Shown: piece after piece, positions 9,461-18,495 of the stretch
Layout of the letters: the number at the start of each line of letters is the position of its first letter
How positions within the stretch are numbered: position 1 is the stretch's first letter
Origin: CAVTND01 sp963735955
GTDB lineage: Bacteria > Pseudomonadota > Gammaproteobacteria > Burkholderiales > Burkholderiaceae_F
Assembly: GCA_963735955.1 (NCBI GenBank)
Contig: CAVTND010000002.1
Location: 310,001-374,000, forward strand
Reading direction: 5' to 3'
DNA length: 64,000 nt
Position numbers and translations under genes: made by a program
The notes under the pieces: generated by a model
Told to the model about the DNA's origin: nothing
Databases searched by the model: none
Seen by the model: the letters and a program-made list of their open reading frames with translations, nothing else

Positions 9461-11254
9461 TCAAAATGCCTCCGGCGACACGTCGTTGACCGCCGCCGCG
9501 CCGTGGACGACGCTGTCGCGCAGTCCCGGAACGCGGGTCAGGACGTGCTCGGCATAGAAGCGCGCCACCGCGATCTTGTTGCGCATGAAATTGACATCCT
9601 CGCCGGCGGCCAGCTTCTGCTGGGCCACCAGCAGCGCGCGGCCGAGTTGCCAGCCGGCGACCAGATTGCCCGCTAAGAGCAGGTAGGGCACCGAACCGGC
9701 GAACGCTGCGTTGGGGTCGGATTTGGCGTGCGCGACGACGAAGTCGACGGTGTCGAGAAAAGCCTGGCGCGCCGCAGCCAGCCGGCCCGCTACCGCCTGC
9801 GCCACTTCCTGGCCGCTGGCCCGCAGGGCAGCTTCGGTGGCTTCGATCTCGCGCGCCAGCGCCTTCGCGGTCGCGCCGCCGTCGCGCGCGGTCTTGCGGC
9901 CCACCAAGTCGTTGGCCTGGATCGCGGTCGTGCCTTCGTAGATCGTCAGGATGCGTGCATCGCGGTAGTGCTGCGCGGCGCCGGTCTCCTCGATGAAACC
10001 CATGCCGCCGTGCACCTGCACACCCAGGCTCGCGACTTCGACGCCCATCTCGGTGCTGAAACCCTTGATCAGCGGCACCAGAAACTCGTAGACGGCCCGG
10101 CTTTGCTTGCGCACCGCTGCGTCCGGGTGCGCGTGCGCCGTATCGTGCGCGGCGGCTGCACCGATCGCCGCCGCGCGGCAGCCCTCGACGACGGCGCGCA
10201 TCGTCAGCAGCATGCGCTTGACGTCGGGGTGGTGGATGATCGCCCCGGCGCCGGGCAGCGAGCCGTCCACCGGGCGCCCCTGCACGCGGTCCTTGGCGTA
10301 TGCCGCCGCCAGTTGGTAGGCACGTTCGGCGACCGCGATACCCTGCACGCCGACACCGAAACGCGCTTCGTTCATCATGATGAACATGTACTCGAGGCCG
10401 CGGTTCTCTTCGCCGACGAGATGGCCGATTGCGCCACCGGCATCGCCGAACTGCAGCACGGCGGTCGGGCTGGCCTTGATGCCGAGCTTGTGCTCGATGC
10501 TGACGCAGTGCACGTCGTTGCGCGCGCCGAGCGTCCCGTCAGCCTTGACCATGAACTTCGGCACGACGAACAGGCTGATGCCCTTGACGCCTTCGGGGGC
10601 GCCGGTCACCCGCGCCAGCACGAGATGGACGATGTTGCCGGCCATGTCGTGATCGCCATAGGTGATGAAGATCTTGGTGCCGAAGATCTTGTAAGTACCG
10701 TCGGGCTGTGGCTCGGCCCGTGAGCGCACCAGCGCCAGGTCGCTGCCGGCCTGCGGCTCGGTCAGGTTCATCGTACCGGTCCATTCGCCCGAGACCATGC
10801 GCGGCAGATAGACCTGCTTGAGTTCATCCGAGCCGGCCGTCAGCAACGCCTCGATCGCGCCGTCGGTCAGCAGTGGGCACAACGCGAAGCTCAGGTTGGC
10901 GCTGTTGACGATCTCGAGGCAGCCGGCGGCAATCGTCTTGGGCAGGCCCTGGCCGCCGAAATCGGCCGGGTGCTGCAGGCCCTGCCAGCCGCCTTCGGCG
11001 TACTTGCGGTAGGCGTCCTTGAAGCCGGGCGTCGCAGTGACCGCGCCGTCCTTCCAGGTCGACGGATTCTTGTCGCCTTCGTAGTTCAGTGGCGCGATCA
11101 CGCCTTCGTTGAAACGCGCGCACTCCTCCAGCACCGCCTGTGCGGTGTCGACACCTGCATCCTCGAACCCTGGCAGCGTGGCGACACGGTCGAGGCCGGC
11201 GAGCTCGGTCATGCAGAAGAGCAGGTCTTTGACGGGGGCTTGAAAAGTACTCAT
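9461..11254 (-). CDS. Acyl-CoA dehydrogenase, DmdC/FadE5-like long form
   Basis: FAD enzyme of 597 residues that introduces an alpha-beta double bond in an acyl-CoA and passes electrons to ETF. Its length exceeds the usual 380-400 because of an N-terminal segment (LLFCMTELAGL) and a C-terminal extension, as in 3-methylmercaptopropionyl-CoA dehydrogenases and relatives. Visible motifs are the FAD/substrate region GTMNLTEPQAGSDL, GTKIFITYGDHD, and the C-terminal VQVHGGMGFIEETGAAQHYRDARI followed by IYEGTTAIQ; the Glu of YEGTT is the usual catalytic base position. etfA lies 52 bp upstream in the same operon, which supports the electron route. Chain-length specificity is unknown. Confidence 0.93.
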   Translation of the reverse strand: MSTFQAPVKDLLFCMTELAGLDRVATLPGFEDAGVDTAQAVLEECARFNEGVIAPLNYEGDKNPSTWKDGAVTATPGFKDAYRKYAEGGWQGLQHPADFGGQGLPKTIAAGCLEIVNSANLSFALCPLLTDGAIEALLTAGSDELKQVYLPRMVSGEWTGTMNLTEPQAGSDLALVRSRAEPQPDGTYKIFGTKIFITYGDHDMAGNIVHLVLARVTGAPEGVKGISLFVVPKFMVKADGTLGARNDVHCVSIEHKLGIKASPTAVLQFGDAGGAIGHLVGEENRGLEYMFIMMNEARFGVGVQGIAVAERAYQLAAAYAKDRVQGRPVDGSLPGAGAIIHHPDVKRMLLTMRAVVEGCRAAAIGAAAAHDTAHAHPDAAVRKQSRAVYEFLVPLIKGFSTEMGVEVASLGVQVHGGMGFIEETGAAQHYRDARILTIYEGTTAIQANDLVGRKTARDGGATAKALAREIEATEAALRASGQEVAQAVAGRLAAARQAFLDTVDFVVAHAKSDPNAAFAGSVPYLLLAGNLVAGWQLGRALLVAQQKLAAGEDVNFMRNKIAVARFYAEHVLTRVPGLRDSVVHGAAAVNDVSPEAF

Positions 11255-11306
11255 GGGGGCAGCGAGGGGCCTTGCGGCGCCTCGTTCCGTTGGGTTGTTG
11301 ATTGCT

Positions 11307-12239
11307 TCAGAGCGCTTTCACCAGCTCGGGCACGGCAGTGAACAGATCGGCCTCCAGCCCGTAGTCGGCAACGCTGAAGATTGGTGCCTCCGGGTCCTTG
11401 TTGATGGCCACGATGATCTTGCTGTCCTTCATCCCCGCCAGGTGCTGGATCGCCCCGCTGATGCCGCAGGCGATGTAGAGCTGCGGCGCGACGATTTTTC
11501 CGGTCTGTCCCACCTGCCAGTCGTTGGGCGCATAGCCGGCATCGACCGCGGCGCGGCTGGCGCCGAGCGCCGCACTGAGCTTGTCGGCCAGCGGCTCGAG
11601 CACCTTGTGGAAGTTTTCGCTCGAACCAAGGCCGCGACCTCCTGACACGATGATCTTCGCCGCGGTCAATTCCGGCCGGTCGTTCTTGGCGATCTCGGCG
11701 CTGACGAAACTCGACAGGCCGCTGTCGGCGACCGCCGGCACCGTCTCGACCGCGGCGCTGCCACCGCTCGCCGCTGCGGCATCGAAGCCGGTGGTGCGAA
11801 CCGTGATGACCTTGATCGGGTCGCTGCTCTGTACGGTTGCGATTGCACTGCCGGCGTAAATTGGACGCTCGAACGTATCTGCGCTGACAATCCTGGTGGC
11901 GTCACTGATCTGGGCCACGTCGAGCAGTGCGGCCACGCGCGGTGCGACGTTCTTGCCATGCGCCGTCGCCGGGAACAGCAGATGGCTGTAGGTCTTGGCG
12001 ATCGCCAGCACCTGGGCGGCGACGTTCTCGCCGAGCTGTTCGGCCAGGCTCGCGCCGTCGGCAAGTATGACCTTGGCGACACCGGCGATACGCGACGCCG
12101 CCTGCGCCGCACCACCGGCGTTGGCGCCAGCGACCAGCACATGGACATCGCCACCACAGGCCAGCGCAGCGGTCACGGTGTTGAGGGTGGCAGGCTTGAG
12201 CGTGCCGTGGTCGTGTTCAGCAATGACGAGGGTTGTCAT
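11307..12239 (-). CDS. etfA: Electron transfer flavoprotein alpha subunit
   Basis: A 310-residue FAD-binding half of ETF. It accepts electrons from acyl-CoA dehydrogenases and delivers them to ETF-quinone oxidoreductase. The N-terminal domain begins MTTLVIAEHDHGTLKP. The C-terminal FAD domain carries SGGRGLGSSENFH, APNDWQVGQTGKIVAPQLYIACGISGAIQHLAGM and NKDPEAPIFSVADYG, all diagnostic. Start ATG 12239. It lies between etfB (84 bp upstream) and the acyl-CoA dehydrogenase. The etfB-etfA-dehydrogenase order supports a beta-oxidation-type role. Confidence 0.97.
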   Translation of the reverse strand: MTTLVIAEHDHGTLKPATLNTVTAALACGGDVHVLVAGANAGGAAQAASRIAGVAKVILADGASLAEQLGENVAAQVLAIAKTYSHLLFPATAHGKNVAPRVAALLDVAQISDATRIVSADTFERPIYAGSAIATVQSSDPIKVITVRTTGFDAAAASGGSAAVETVPAVADSGLSSFVSAEIAKNDRPELTAAKIIVSGGRGLGSSENFHKVLEPLADKLSAALGASRAAVDAGYAPNDWQVGQTGKIVAPQLYIACGISGAIQHLAGMKDSKIIVAINKDPEAPIFSVADYGLEADLFTAVPELVKAL

Positions 12240-12246
12240 CTTGCCT

Positions 12247-12267
12247 CCCGCCGGGCCGCCCCAAGGG
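12247..12267. repeat. 21-bp dispersed intergenic repeat, copy 1
   Basis: cccgccgggccgccccaaggg is identical to 41949-41969. It sits in the etfB-etfA gap and is followed by cgccccctcggggggcag. This GC-rich element resembles a recurrent intergenic sequence I associate with Burkholderiales; I know no fixed function for it. Confidence 0.65.
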
Positions 12268-12323
12268 AGGCATGCGCCCCCTCGGGGGGCAGCGAACATA
12301 TGTGAGCGTGGGGGTTGTTCATT

Positions 12324-13073
12324 TCAGATCACCTTTGCTTCGTTCTTCAGTTTCGTGACCAGGGTGGCCACGTCGGGCACCTTGACGCCGGCGCTGCGCC
12401 TGGGCGGCTCGCTGACTTTCAGGGTCTTGATGCGCGACGCCACGTCGACACCCAGGTCGGCCGGCTTCAGCGTCTCCAGCGGCTTCTTCTTGGCCTTCAT
12501 GATGTTGGGCAGCGTCACATAGCGCGGCTCATTCAGGCGCAGGTCGGTGGTGATGATGGCCGGCAGCTTTACCTTCACGGTCTCCAGCCCGCCATCGATC
12601 TCGCGAGCGACCGTTGCGAAGCCGCCTTCGACGACCACCTTCGACGCAAACGTAGCCTGCGCCAGCTTGGCCAACGCGGCCAGCATCTGGCCCGTCTGAT
12701 TGCAGTCATCGTCGATCGCCTGCTTGCCCAGGATCACCAGACCGGGCTGCTCCTTGTCGATCAGCGCCTTCAGAAGCTTCGCCACGGCCAGCGGCTGCAA
12801 CTCGTCGGCGCACTCGACCAGGATCGCTCGGTCAGCGCCGATGGCCATCGCGGTGCGCAGCGTTTCCTGGCACTGCGTGACGCCGCAGGACACGGCGATG
12901 ACCTCGGTGGCCACGCCCTTCTCCTTCAGCCGCACCGCCTCTTCGACGGCGATCTCGTCGAAGGGGTTCATGCTCATCTTCACGTTGGCGATGTCCACAC
13001 CGCTGCCGTCGCTCTTGACGCGCACCTTGACGTTGTAGTCGACGACTCGCTTGACTGGCACAAGAATCTTCAT
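12324..13073 (-). CDS. etfB: Electron transfer flavoprotein beta subunit
   Basis: A 249-residue AMP-binding half of ETF. It starts MKILVPVKRVVDYNVKVRVK and contains MNPFDEIAVEEAVRLKE, the AMP/NAD loop VILGKQAIDDDCNQTGQMLA and the beta-subunit recognition region LPAIITTDLRLNEPRYVTLPNI, just before the dehydrogenase-docking loop (KAKKKPLETL). A strong ribosome site (gaggag) lies 8 bases before ATG 13073. It is the first gene of the etfB-etfA-dehydrogenase unit, with 158 bp between it and the PHA synthase gene upstream. Confidence 0.97.
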   Translation of the reverse strand: MKILVPVKRVVDYNVKVRVKSDGSGVDIANVKMSMNPFDEIAVEEAVRLKEKGVATEVIAVSCGVTQCQETLRTAMAIGADRAILVECADELQPLAVAKLLKALIDKEQPGLVILGKQAIDDDCNQTGQMLAALAKLAQATFASKVVVEGGFATVAREIDGGLETVKVKLPAIITTDLRLNEPRYVTLPNIMKAKKKPLETLKPADLGVDVASRIKTLKVSEPPRRSAGVKVPDVATLVTKLKNEAKVI

Positions 13074-13231
13074 CGGGTGAACTCCTCGGAGTGGCTGTTG
13101 CATTTCAGGTGCCGGGCGGACCATCGGGGCAGCATGCGATCAATGCTAAGCCCGCGGGACGTTGTAGCGCTCGCAGGCGGGCTTGCAAGCATCAGCGGCC
13201 TCATGACAGCAGTGCGGTTCATGCGTTGCCC

Positions 13232-15073
13232 TCAAGTCATCATCACGTACTCACCCGGCGCCGCCACACCGGGCGGGTGCTTACGGCTGCCCAGCTTCTT
13301 CGGCGCCGGTATCAGCTCACCCGAGCGCTGGTGCATCCAGGCCATCCAGTGTGGCCACCAGCTGCCGTCATTGCGCACGGCGCTGCTGGCCCAGGCATCG
13401 GGGTCGGGGCCACCGACCTTTGCGGCGAAGAAGAACGACTTGGGGTTGCCCGGAGGGTTTAGCAGGCTTTGCAGGTGCCCGGCGTTGGCCAGGACGAACT
13501 CGCTCTTCCTGCCGTAGATGCGCGCGCTGTCGTAACACGCCTTCCAGGGTGTGATGTGGTCGGTGATGCCGGCCACGATGTAAGCCTCGACATCGACCTT
13601 GCTCATGTCGATGGGCTCACCCAGCACCTCCATCCTGCCGGCATGGACGTACGGGTTGTTCTCGAAGATGCCGATCAGGTCGGCATGGAAGGCCGCCGGC
13701 AGCCGCGTGGTATCGGCGTTCCAGAACAGGATGTCGAACGCCGGCGGGTCGTTGCCGAGCAGGTAGTTGTTGACCCAGTAGTTCCATATCAGGTCGTTCG
13801 GCCGCAGCCAGGCGAAGATGCGCGCCAGCTCGGAACCGTCGACGACACCCTTGCGTTTGACCACCGCCTTGATGGCCTTGTAGCTCTTTTCGCCGCCCAT
13901 AAGGCCCATCGTCGTGTCCACGGTCTTCGACGGGTCGAGCACGCACACCGGCGAGATCACGCTGGCCACCTTTTTCTGCCCGGTGGCGGCCAGCCAGCCC
14001 AGGTAGGCGGCCGAGGTCATGCCGCCCGAGCACGCGCCCCACAGGTTCACATCGGGGCTGCCGGTGATCTGGCGTGCGACATCCACCGCCTCGTCGAGGG
14101 CCTTCACGTAGGTGGACAGGCTCCAGTCGCGCTGCGCCTTGGTCGGGTTGAACCAGCTGATCGCGAACTGTTGCAGCCCCTGGCCGGCGGCGAACTTGAT
14201 CAGGCTCTTGTCGGGCGAAAGGTCGAGGCAATAGAACTTGTTGACCTGCGGCGGGCAGATCACCAGCGGGCGGCTGTAGACCTTGTCGACGCTCGGCTTG
14301 TATTGAATCAGCTCCAGCACTTCGTTGCGGAACACCACGTTGCCCGGCGACAGGCACAGGTTACGGCCGATCCCGAACTTCGATTTGTCCACCGAAGCGG
14401 GCAGCCCGTGGTTGTGGCGCAGGTCGTGCACCAGGTTCTTCGCCCCCTTGAGCAGGCTGGCACCGCCGGTGTCGATGGCACGCTTCAGCGCCGTCGGGTT
14501 GAGCAAGGTGTTGCTGGGTGCGATGGTGTCGACGAAGATCGACGCCACCAGATGGGCGCGCGCCTTGTCGCGCTCATTGAGAGAAGTCGAGTCGATGTAG
14601 CGGGCGAGTTCGGCGCCGGTGGTGGCGTGGGCCTGCAGCAGGCGCTTGTACAGCGCGCTGCCTTGCCAGGCCGGGTCGGCGAAGCGCTTGTCCTTGGGGT
14701 CGAGCTCAACGTTCGACCTGCCCAGCGCCGCCTTGCCAAGTTCCCGCGCATAGCCGCCAAGGTGCCGGGCAGCCTTGACAGGTTGCTTGACGGCGGCACC
14801 GAACAACGCTTGCGCTGCGCCGCCGAAATCGCTGGCGCGAATGCCGATCAGCGGGTTGATCGCCAGGGTATTGCGTGCGGCGGTATCAATCAGGCGATCC
14901 GCCGCGGGCACAGCCGCATCGGCCGCGTCGGCCGCCGCAAGCATGTCACTCGTGACTGCCTTGACGCGAGGCTTGGCTTTGCGCGCCGGGGTCGCCGCGC
15001 GCCGGCTGGGCGCGGGGGCGGCCGCACGCTTACGACTCTCCGGCCTCTTGGGTGAATCTGTCTTCGTGGCCAT
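13232..15073 (-). CDS. phaC: Poly(R)-hydroxyalkanoic acid synthase, class II-like
   Basis: Polymerises 3-hydroxyacyl-CoA into PHA granules. The 613-residue protein has a Lys/Arg/Ala/Pro-rich N-terminus (1-40) that could bind DNA or granules, then the PhaC N-terminal and alpha/beta-hydrolase domains. The lipase-like box is GACSG (346-350) with the nucleophile Cys348, the class II form, in contrast to GYCVG of class I. The Asp of DHITPW and the His of NAGHLQS complete the triad. Start ATG 15073 has ggagac 5 bases upstream. Next to acyl-CoA dehydrogenase and acyl-CoA ligase genes, it suggests storage of beta-oxidation intermediates. No phaZ or phasin gene is adjacent. Confidence 0.93.
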   Translation of the reverse strand: MATKTDSPKRPESRKRAAAPAPSRRAATPARKAKPRVKAVTSDMLAAADAADAAVPAADRLIDTAARNTLAINPLIGIRASDFGGAAQALFGAAVKQPVKAARHLGGYARELGKAALGRSNVELDPKDKRFADPAWQGSALYKRLLQAHATTGAELARYIDSTSLNERDKARAHLVASIFVDTIAPSNTLLNPTALKRAIDTGGASLLKGAKNLVHDLRHNHGLPASVDKSKFGIGRNLCLSPGNVVFRNEVLELIQYKPSVDKVYSRPLVICPPQVNKFYCLDLSPDKSLIKFAAGQGLQQFAISWFNPTKAQRDWSLSTYVKALDEAVDVARQITGSPDVNLWGACSGGMTSAAYLGWLAATGQKKVASVISPVCVLDPSKTVDTTMGLMGGEKSYKAIKAVVKRKGVVDGSELARIFAWLRPNDLIWNYWVNNYLLGNDPPAFDILFWNADTTRLPAAFHADLIGIFENNPYVHAGRMEVLGEPIDMSKVDVEAYIVAGITDHITPWKACYDSARIYGRKSEFVLANAGHLQSLLNPPGNPKSFFFAAKVGGPDPDAWASSAVRNDGSWWPHWMAWMHQRSGELIPAPKKLGSRKHPPGVAAPGEYVMMT

Positions 15074-15152
15074 GAATGTCTCCTGCTGTGGCAATCGGTT
15101 CACGAGAAGGTGGCAGCGGTCATGAAATAGCTCCCTGGATCGGCGTGTCAAG

Positions 15153-16172
15153 TCAGATTAGCCAGTGCATCAACCCCAAGGCCAGCGCGGCAAGGAACGC
15201 TGTCTCCGCGAGCATCAGCAGGACAGGCTTGAGGCCAACCGTGGTCAGTTCCTTCAACTGTGTCTTCATTCCTATCGCCGCAATTGCGGCCACCAGGCAC
15301 CAGCGCGAGAAATCGCCGCCGGCCTTGGCCACGACGCCGGGCAACCAGCCGGTGCTGTTGATGGCCACCAGCACCGCGAAAGCGACCGCGAACGATGGCA
15401 GCAGCGGCGGGCGCGGTCCGCCGGCTTCGCTTGAGTTGCTGGCGCGAGCGCGAACGAGGACAACCGCGAACGCGATTACCGGCAGCAGCATGGCTACGCG
15501 CATCAATTTGACGACCGTGGCCACGTCTCCGGTCTGCTGCGACATGCCGTAGCCCGCGCCCACCACCTGGGCGACGTCGTGAATTGTGGCGCCGAGAAAG
15601 ACGCCCGCCGGGCGCGGATCCAGGCCGATGCTCTGCGCCAGCATTGGGTAGACGATCATCGTCAGGGTCGACAGGACCGAAACGCCGATGACGGTGAACA
15701 GCGTCGCGCGCTCCTTCAGCGGGTGGTTCGGCAGCGCGGCTGCCAGCGCCAGCGCCGCGGAGGCCCCACAGATTGCCGTCGCGCCACCGCTTAGCAGCCC
15801 GAACAGGCTCTGGAAACCCATCAATCGCGCCAGCAACATCGACACGGCGATGGTGAGCACCACCGACACCACGACGATTGCCAGCGGTTGCCAGCCCAGC
15901 TCGACGATCTGGCCGGCCGTGATGCGCAACCCGAGCAGTGCGACACCGAGGCGCAGCACAGTGCGCCCGGTGAACTCGATGCCCGCAGCGCATGGCCCTT
16001 CACCCGACAAGAAGTTCATGGCCATGCCCAGCAGCAGCGCGAACAGCATCAGGGGTGCACTGTAGTGCTCGGACAGAAAGGTTGCCGCCGCGGCGACGAC
16101 CGCGCAGGCCAGAACGCCGGGAAACAGCGAGCGTGCCCGCGCAGCGCCGGCGGTGGTTGACAGTGCGGTCAT
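15153..16172 (-). CDS. YeiH/YeeE-class putative sulfate exporter family protein
   Basis: A 339-residue inner-membrane protein with about ten predicted helices, matching the 'conserved hypothetical protein 698' family that includes E. coli YeiH. Diagnostic segments are GIEFTGRTVLRLGVALLGLRIT, LSGGATAICGASAALALAA and GATIHDVAQVVGAG. Members are called putative sulfate exporters after a taurine/sulfonate-linked gene (TauZ), but transport has been shown for few. It lies between the acyl-CoA ligase gene (16 bp) and phaC on the same strand. Its relation to acyl-CoA metabolism is unclear; thioester or organosulfur metabolism is only a guess. Confidence 0.88.
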   Translation of the reverse strand: MTALSTTAGAARARSLFPGVLACAVVAAAATFLSEHYSAPLMLFALLLGMAMNFLSGEGPCAAGIEFTGRTVLRLGVALLGLRITAGQIVELGWQPLAIVVVSVVLTIAVSMLLARLMGFQSLFGLLSGGATAICGASAALALAAALPNHPLKERATLFTVIGVSVLSTLTMIVYPMLAQSIGLDPRPAGVFLGATIHDVAQVVGAGYGMSQQTGDVATVVKLMRVAMLLPVIAFAVVLVRARASNSSEAGGPRPPLLPSFAVAFAVLVAINSTGWLPGVVAKAGGDFSRWCLVAAIAAIGMKTQLKELTTVGLKPVLLMLAETAFLAALALGLMHWLI

Positions 16173-16188
16173 GGCAGTTCCTCGTCTC

Positions 16189-17817
16189 TCAGGCCGTGGG
16201 CAGCTTGTGATCCGCAAACTGCTCGCGCAGCTTGTTCTTCAGCATCTTGCCGGTGGCGCCGATCGGGATCGCGTCGACGAACACCACGTCGTCGGGTGTC
16301 CACCATTTGGCGATCTTGCCATCGAAGAACTTGATCAGCTCGTCGCGGGTCAATTCGGCTCCGGGCTTCTTCACCACCACCAGCAAGGGCCGCTCGTCCC
16401 ACTTCGGGTGCTTCGCACCGATACAGGCGGCCATCGCCACTGCGGGGTGGGCCATCGCGACGTTCTCGAGGTCGATCGAGCCGATCCATTCGCCGCCGGA
16501 CTTGATCACGTCCTTGCTGCGGTCGGTGATCTGCATGTAGCCGTCGCTGTCGATGTTGCTCACGTCGCCGGTTGGGAACCAGCCGTTCACGAGCGGGTCA
16601 CCGCCCTCGCCCTTGAAGTAGTTCGCAATGATCCACGGCCCGCGCACCATCAGTTCGCCCGAGGCCTTGCCGTCGCGCGGCAGTTCCTGGCCGTCCTCGC
16701 CGACGATCTTCAGGTCGACACCGAACAATGCGCGCCCCTGCTTGGCCTGTACCGCCATGCGTTCTTCGGCGCCGAGCCTCAGGTGCTTGGGTTTCAAGGT
16801 GCAGACGGTACCGATCGGGCTCATTTCGGTCATGCCCCATGCGTGCAGCACCTGCACGTCGTAGCGCTCCTGGAAGGTGCGCATCATCGCCGGCGGGCAC
16901 GCCGAGCCGCCGATGATGGTGCGGCGCATGGTGCTGAACTTCAGGTTGTTGGCTTCGACATGGGTCAACAAGCCCTGCCACACGGTGGGCACGCCGGCCG
17001 AGACGGTGACGCCCTCGCTCTCGAACAGGTCGTGCAGGCTCTTGCCGTCGAGGTGCGGCCCCGGGAACACGAGCTTGGCGCCGACCATGCAGGCCGCGTA
17101 CGGCAGGCCCCAGGCGTTGACGTGGAACATCGGCACCACGGGCAGGATCGTGTCGCACGCCGAGCAGTTCAGTGAATCGGGCAAAGCCGCGGCGTAGGTG
17201 TGCAGCAGTGTCGAGCGGTGGCTGTACAGCGCGCCCTTGGGGTTGCCGGTGGTGCCCGAGGTGTAACAGAGCGAACTGGCAGTGTTCTCGTCGAAAGTCG
17301 GCCAGGCGAAAGCGTCGCTGGCGCCTTCGACCAGCTCCTCGTAGCACAGCAGGCCCGGCACCTTGCTCGATGCAGGCATGTGAGCGCGGTCGGTCATCGC
17401 GACGAAGGTCTTGATGGTCTTCACGCGCGGTGCGATGGCCTCGATCAGTGGCAGGAAGGTCAGGTCAAAGAACAGCACCCTGTCTTCGGCGTGGTCGGCG
17501 ATCCAGACGACCTGGTCGGCGTGCAGGCGCGGGTTCAGCGTGTGCAGCACCGCGCCCGAACCCGACACCGCGTAGTACAGCTCCATGTGACGGTAGCCGT
17601 TCCAGGCGAGTGTTCCGACCCGGTCGCCGAAGCCCACGCCGAGCGCGGCAATAGCGTTGGCCATGCGGCGCGAGCGCGCCGCCAGCTCGCGATAAGTGGT
17701 GCGGTGAACGTCGCCTTCGACACGGCGCGACACGATCTGCTGTTCGCCGTGGTGCCGCTCGGCGTGGATCAACAGCGACGAGACCAGCAGCGGCTGCTGC
17801 ATCATCAGTCCATTCAT
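16189..17817 (-). CDS. Acyl-CoA synthetase (AMP-forming), medium/long-chain type
   Basis: A 542-residue adenylate-forming enzyme activating a carboxylic acid to its CoA thioester. The P-loop motif is SLCYTSGTTGNPKGALYSHR, A5 is WGMTEMSP, and A7-A8 reads NGWFPTGDVSNIDSDGYMQITDRSKDVIKSGGEWI. The catalytic Lys near the C-terminus is in IPIGATGKMLKNKL. The sequence is closest to fatty acid-CoA ligase groups (AlkK-like, near 540 residues). It overlaps the preceding Rieske gene by ATGA, so the two are translationally coupled, which is uncommon for a ligase. It likely supplies the acyl-CoA dehydrogenase or PHA synthase in this block. Confidence 0.93.
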   Translation of the reverse strand: MNGLMMQQPLLVSSLLIHAERHHGEQQIVSRRVEGDVHRTTYRELAARSRRMANAIAALGVGFGDRVGTLAWNGYRHMELYYAVSGSGAVLHTLNPRLHADQVVWIADHAEDRVLFFDLTFLPLIEAIAPRVKTIKTFVAMTDRAHMPASSKVPGLLCYEELVEGASDAFAWPTFDENTASSLCYTSGTTGNPKGALYSHRSTLLHTYAAALPDSLNCSACDTILPVVPMFHVNAWGLPYAACMVGAKLVFPGPHLDGKSLHDLFESEGVTVSAGVPTVWQGLLTHVEANNLKFSTMRRTIIGGSACPPAMMRTFQERYDVQVLHAWGMTEMSPIGTVCTLKPKHLRLGAEERMAVQAKQGRALFGVDLKIVGEDGQELPRDGKASGELMVRGPWIIANYFKGEGGDPLVNGWFPTGDVSNIDSDGYMQITDRSKDVIKSGGEWIGSIDLENVAMAHPAVAMAACIGAKHPKWDERPLLVVVKKPGAELTRDELIKFFDGKIAKWWTPDDVVFVDAIPIGATGKMLKNKLREQFADHKLPTA

Positions 17818-18170
17818 GGGGATTCCTTTCCAACAGGGTTCGAATCGTCGTTCGGCGAACGATCGCCAGGATTCATCATCACCATGCCGTCCTCAACGTG
17901 CACGGCATATTTCCTCGCTTGCAGCGTCGGCGGGCCCGGCGGACAGACGTTCTCGAGATTGAACTTCAGTCCGTGCACCGGGCAGGTGACGCGCGTGCCC
18001 TGCAGCTTGCCGTTGCTCAGCGAGCCGCCCTGGTGCGGGCAACTGTCGTCGATGGCGTAGACGGAGTCGCCGATCCTGAACACCGCGAGGTCGAGCCCGG
18101 CCTTTCGGACCCGGCACCCGCGGCCTTCGGGCAGTGCGTTCAGCTCGATCAGCGGAATCAGTGTGGCCAT
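17814..18170 (-). CDS. Rieske [2Fe-2S] ferredoxin-like protein
   Basis: A 118-residue soluble Rieske protein. Cluster ligands are Cys44 and His46 in CPHQGG and Cys63 and His66 in CPVHGL, all present with the usual spacing. The domain is of the ferredoxin type (NirD/bphF-like), with no membrane anchor, so it is probably an electron carrier for an oxygenase or reductase. No Rieske oxygenase alpha subunit is in the window. The 3' end overlaps the acyl-CoA ligase start by 4 bp. Residues 85-118 form a Pro/Asp-rich tail. Start ATG 18170 lies 4 bp after the stop of a 28-residue ORF. Confidence 0.9.
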   Translation of the reverse strand: MATLIPLIELNALPEGRGCRVRKAGLDLAVFRIGDSVYAIDDSCPHQGGSLSNGKLQGTRVTCPVHGLKFNLENVCPPGPPTLQARKYAVHVEDGMVMMNPGDRSPNDDSNPVGKESP

Positions 18171-18174
18171 CAGA

Positions 18175-18261
18175 TCACCACATACCGCCGCAGGCGATCG
18201 CGTTGACGAAGATGTTCGCGCCGGCCAGGCGTTCGGCACGGGGTGTCTTCGATTCGTTCAC
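18175..18261 (-). CDS. Putative 28-residue small protein
   Basis: A GTG start at 18261 is preceded by a strong ribosome site (ggaggagacaggaa), and the ORF stops 4 bp before the Rieske ATG. The product begins with NESKTPRAERLAG and ends with ANIFVNAIACGGMW. Strong initiation signals plus tight coupling argue that it is translated, either as a small protein or as a leader for the Rieske-ligase pair. No homology is recognised. It could also be the remnant 3' end of a longer gene. Confidence 0.4.
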   Translation of the reverse strand: MNESKTPRAERLAGANIFVNAIACGGMW

Positions 18262-18467
18262 TTCCTGTCTCCTCCGGGTCGGCCAGAAGTGCCTGCATTC
18301 GCTCGGCACCCCGCATGGCCGGCCGGGCGCTCCTAGGTGTCACTCTTGCTTGCAGTCGATGCCCCAGGTTCGCCCCGTGCTTGTCCGAAGCGGTGCGCGC
18401 AGCAGCCCTCGCGTCATCGAGAGGTGCTGACCGAATTCATCGGGAAAGTCCCCTGGCCGGGAATGCA

Positions 18468-18487
18468 GGCCCGCAAACCTGCGGGCC
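18468..18487 (-). terminator. GC-rich hairpin after the BKACE gene
   Basis: ggcccgca-aacc-tgcgggcc forms a perfect 8-bp stem with a 4-base loop, 8 bp past the stop of the minus-strand BKACE gene. No T-run follows, so it is at best a weak or Rho-assisted terminator or an mRNA-stabilising stem. Confidence 0.4.
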
Positions 18488-18495
18488 CGCAATCG

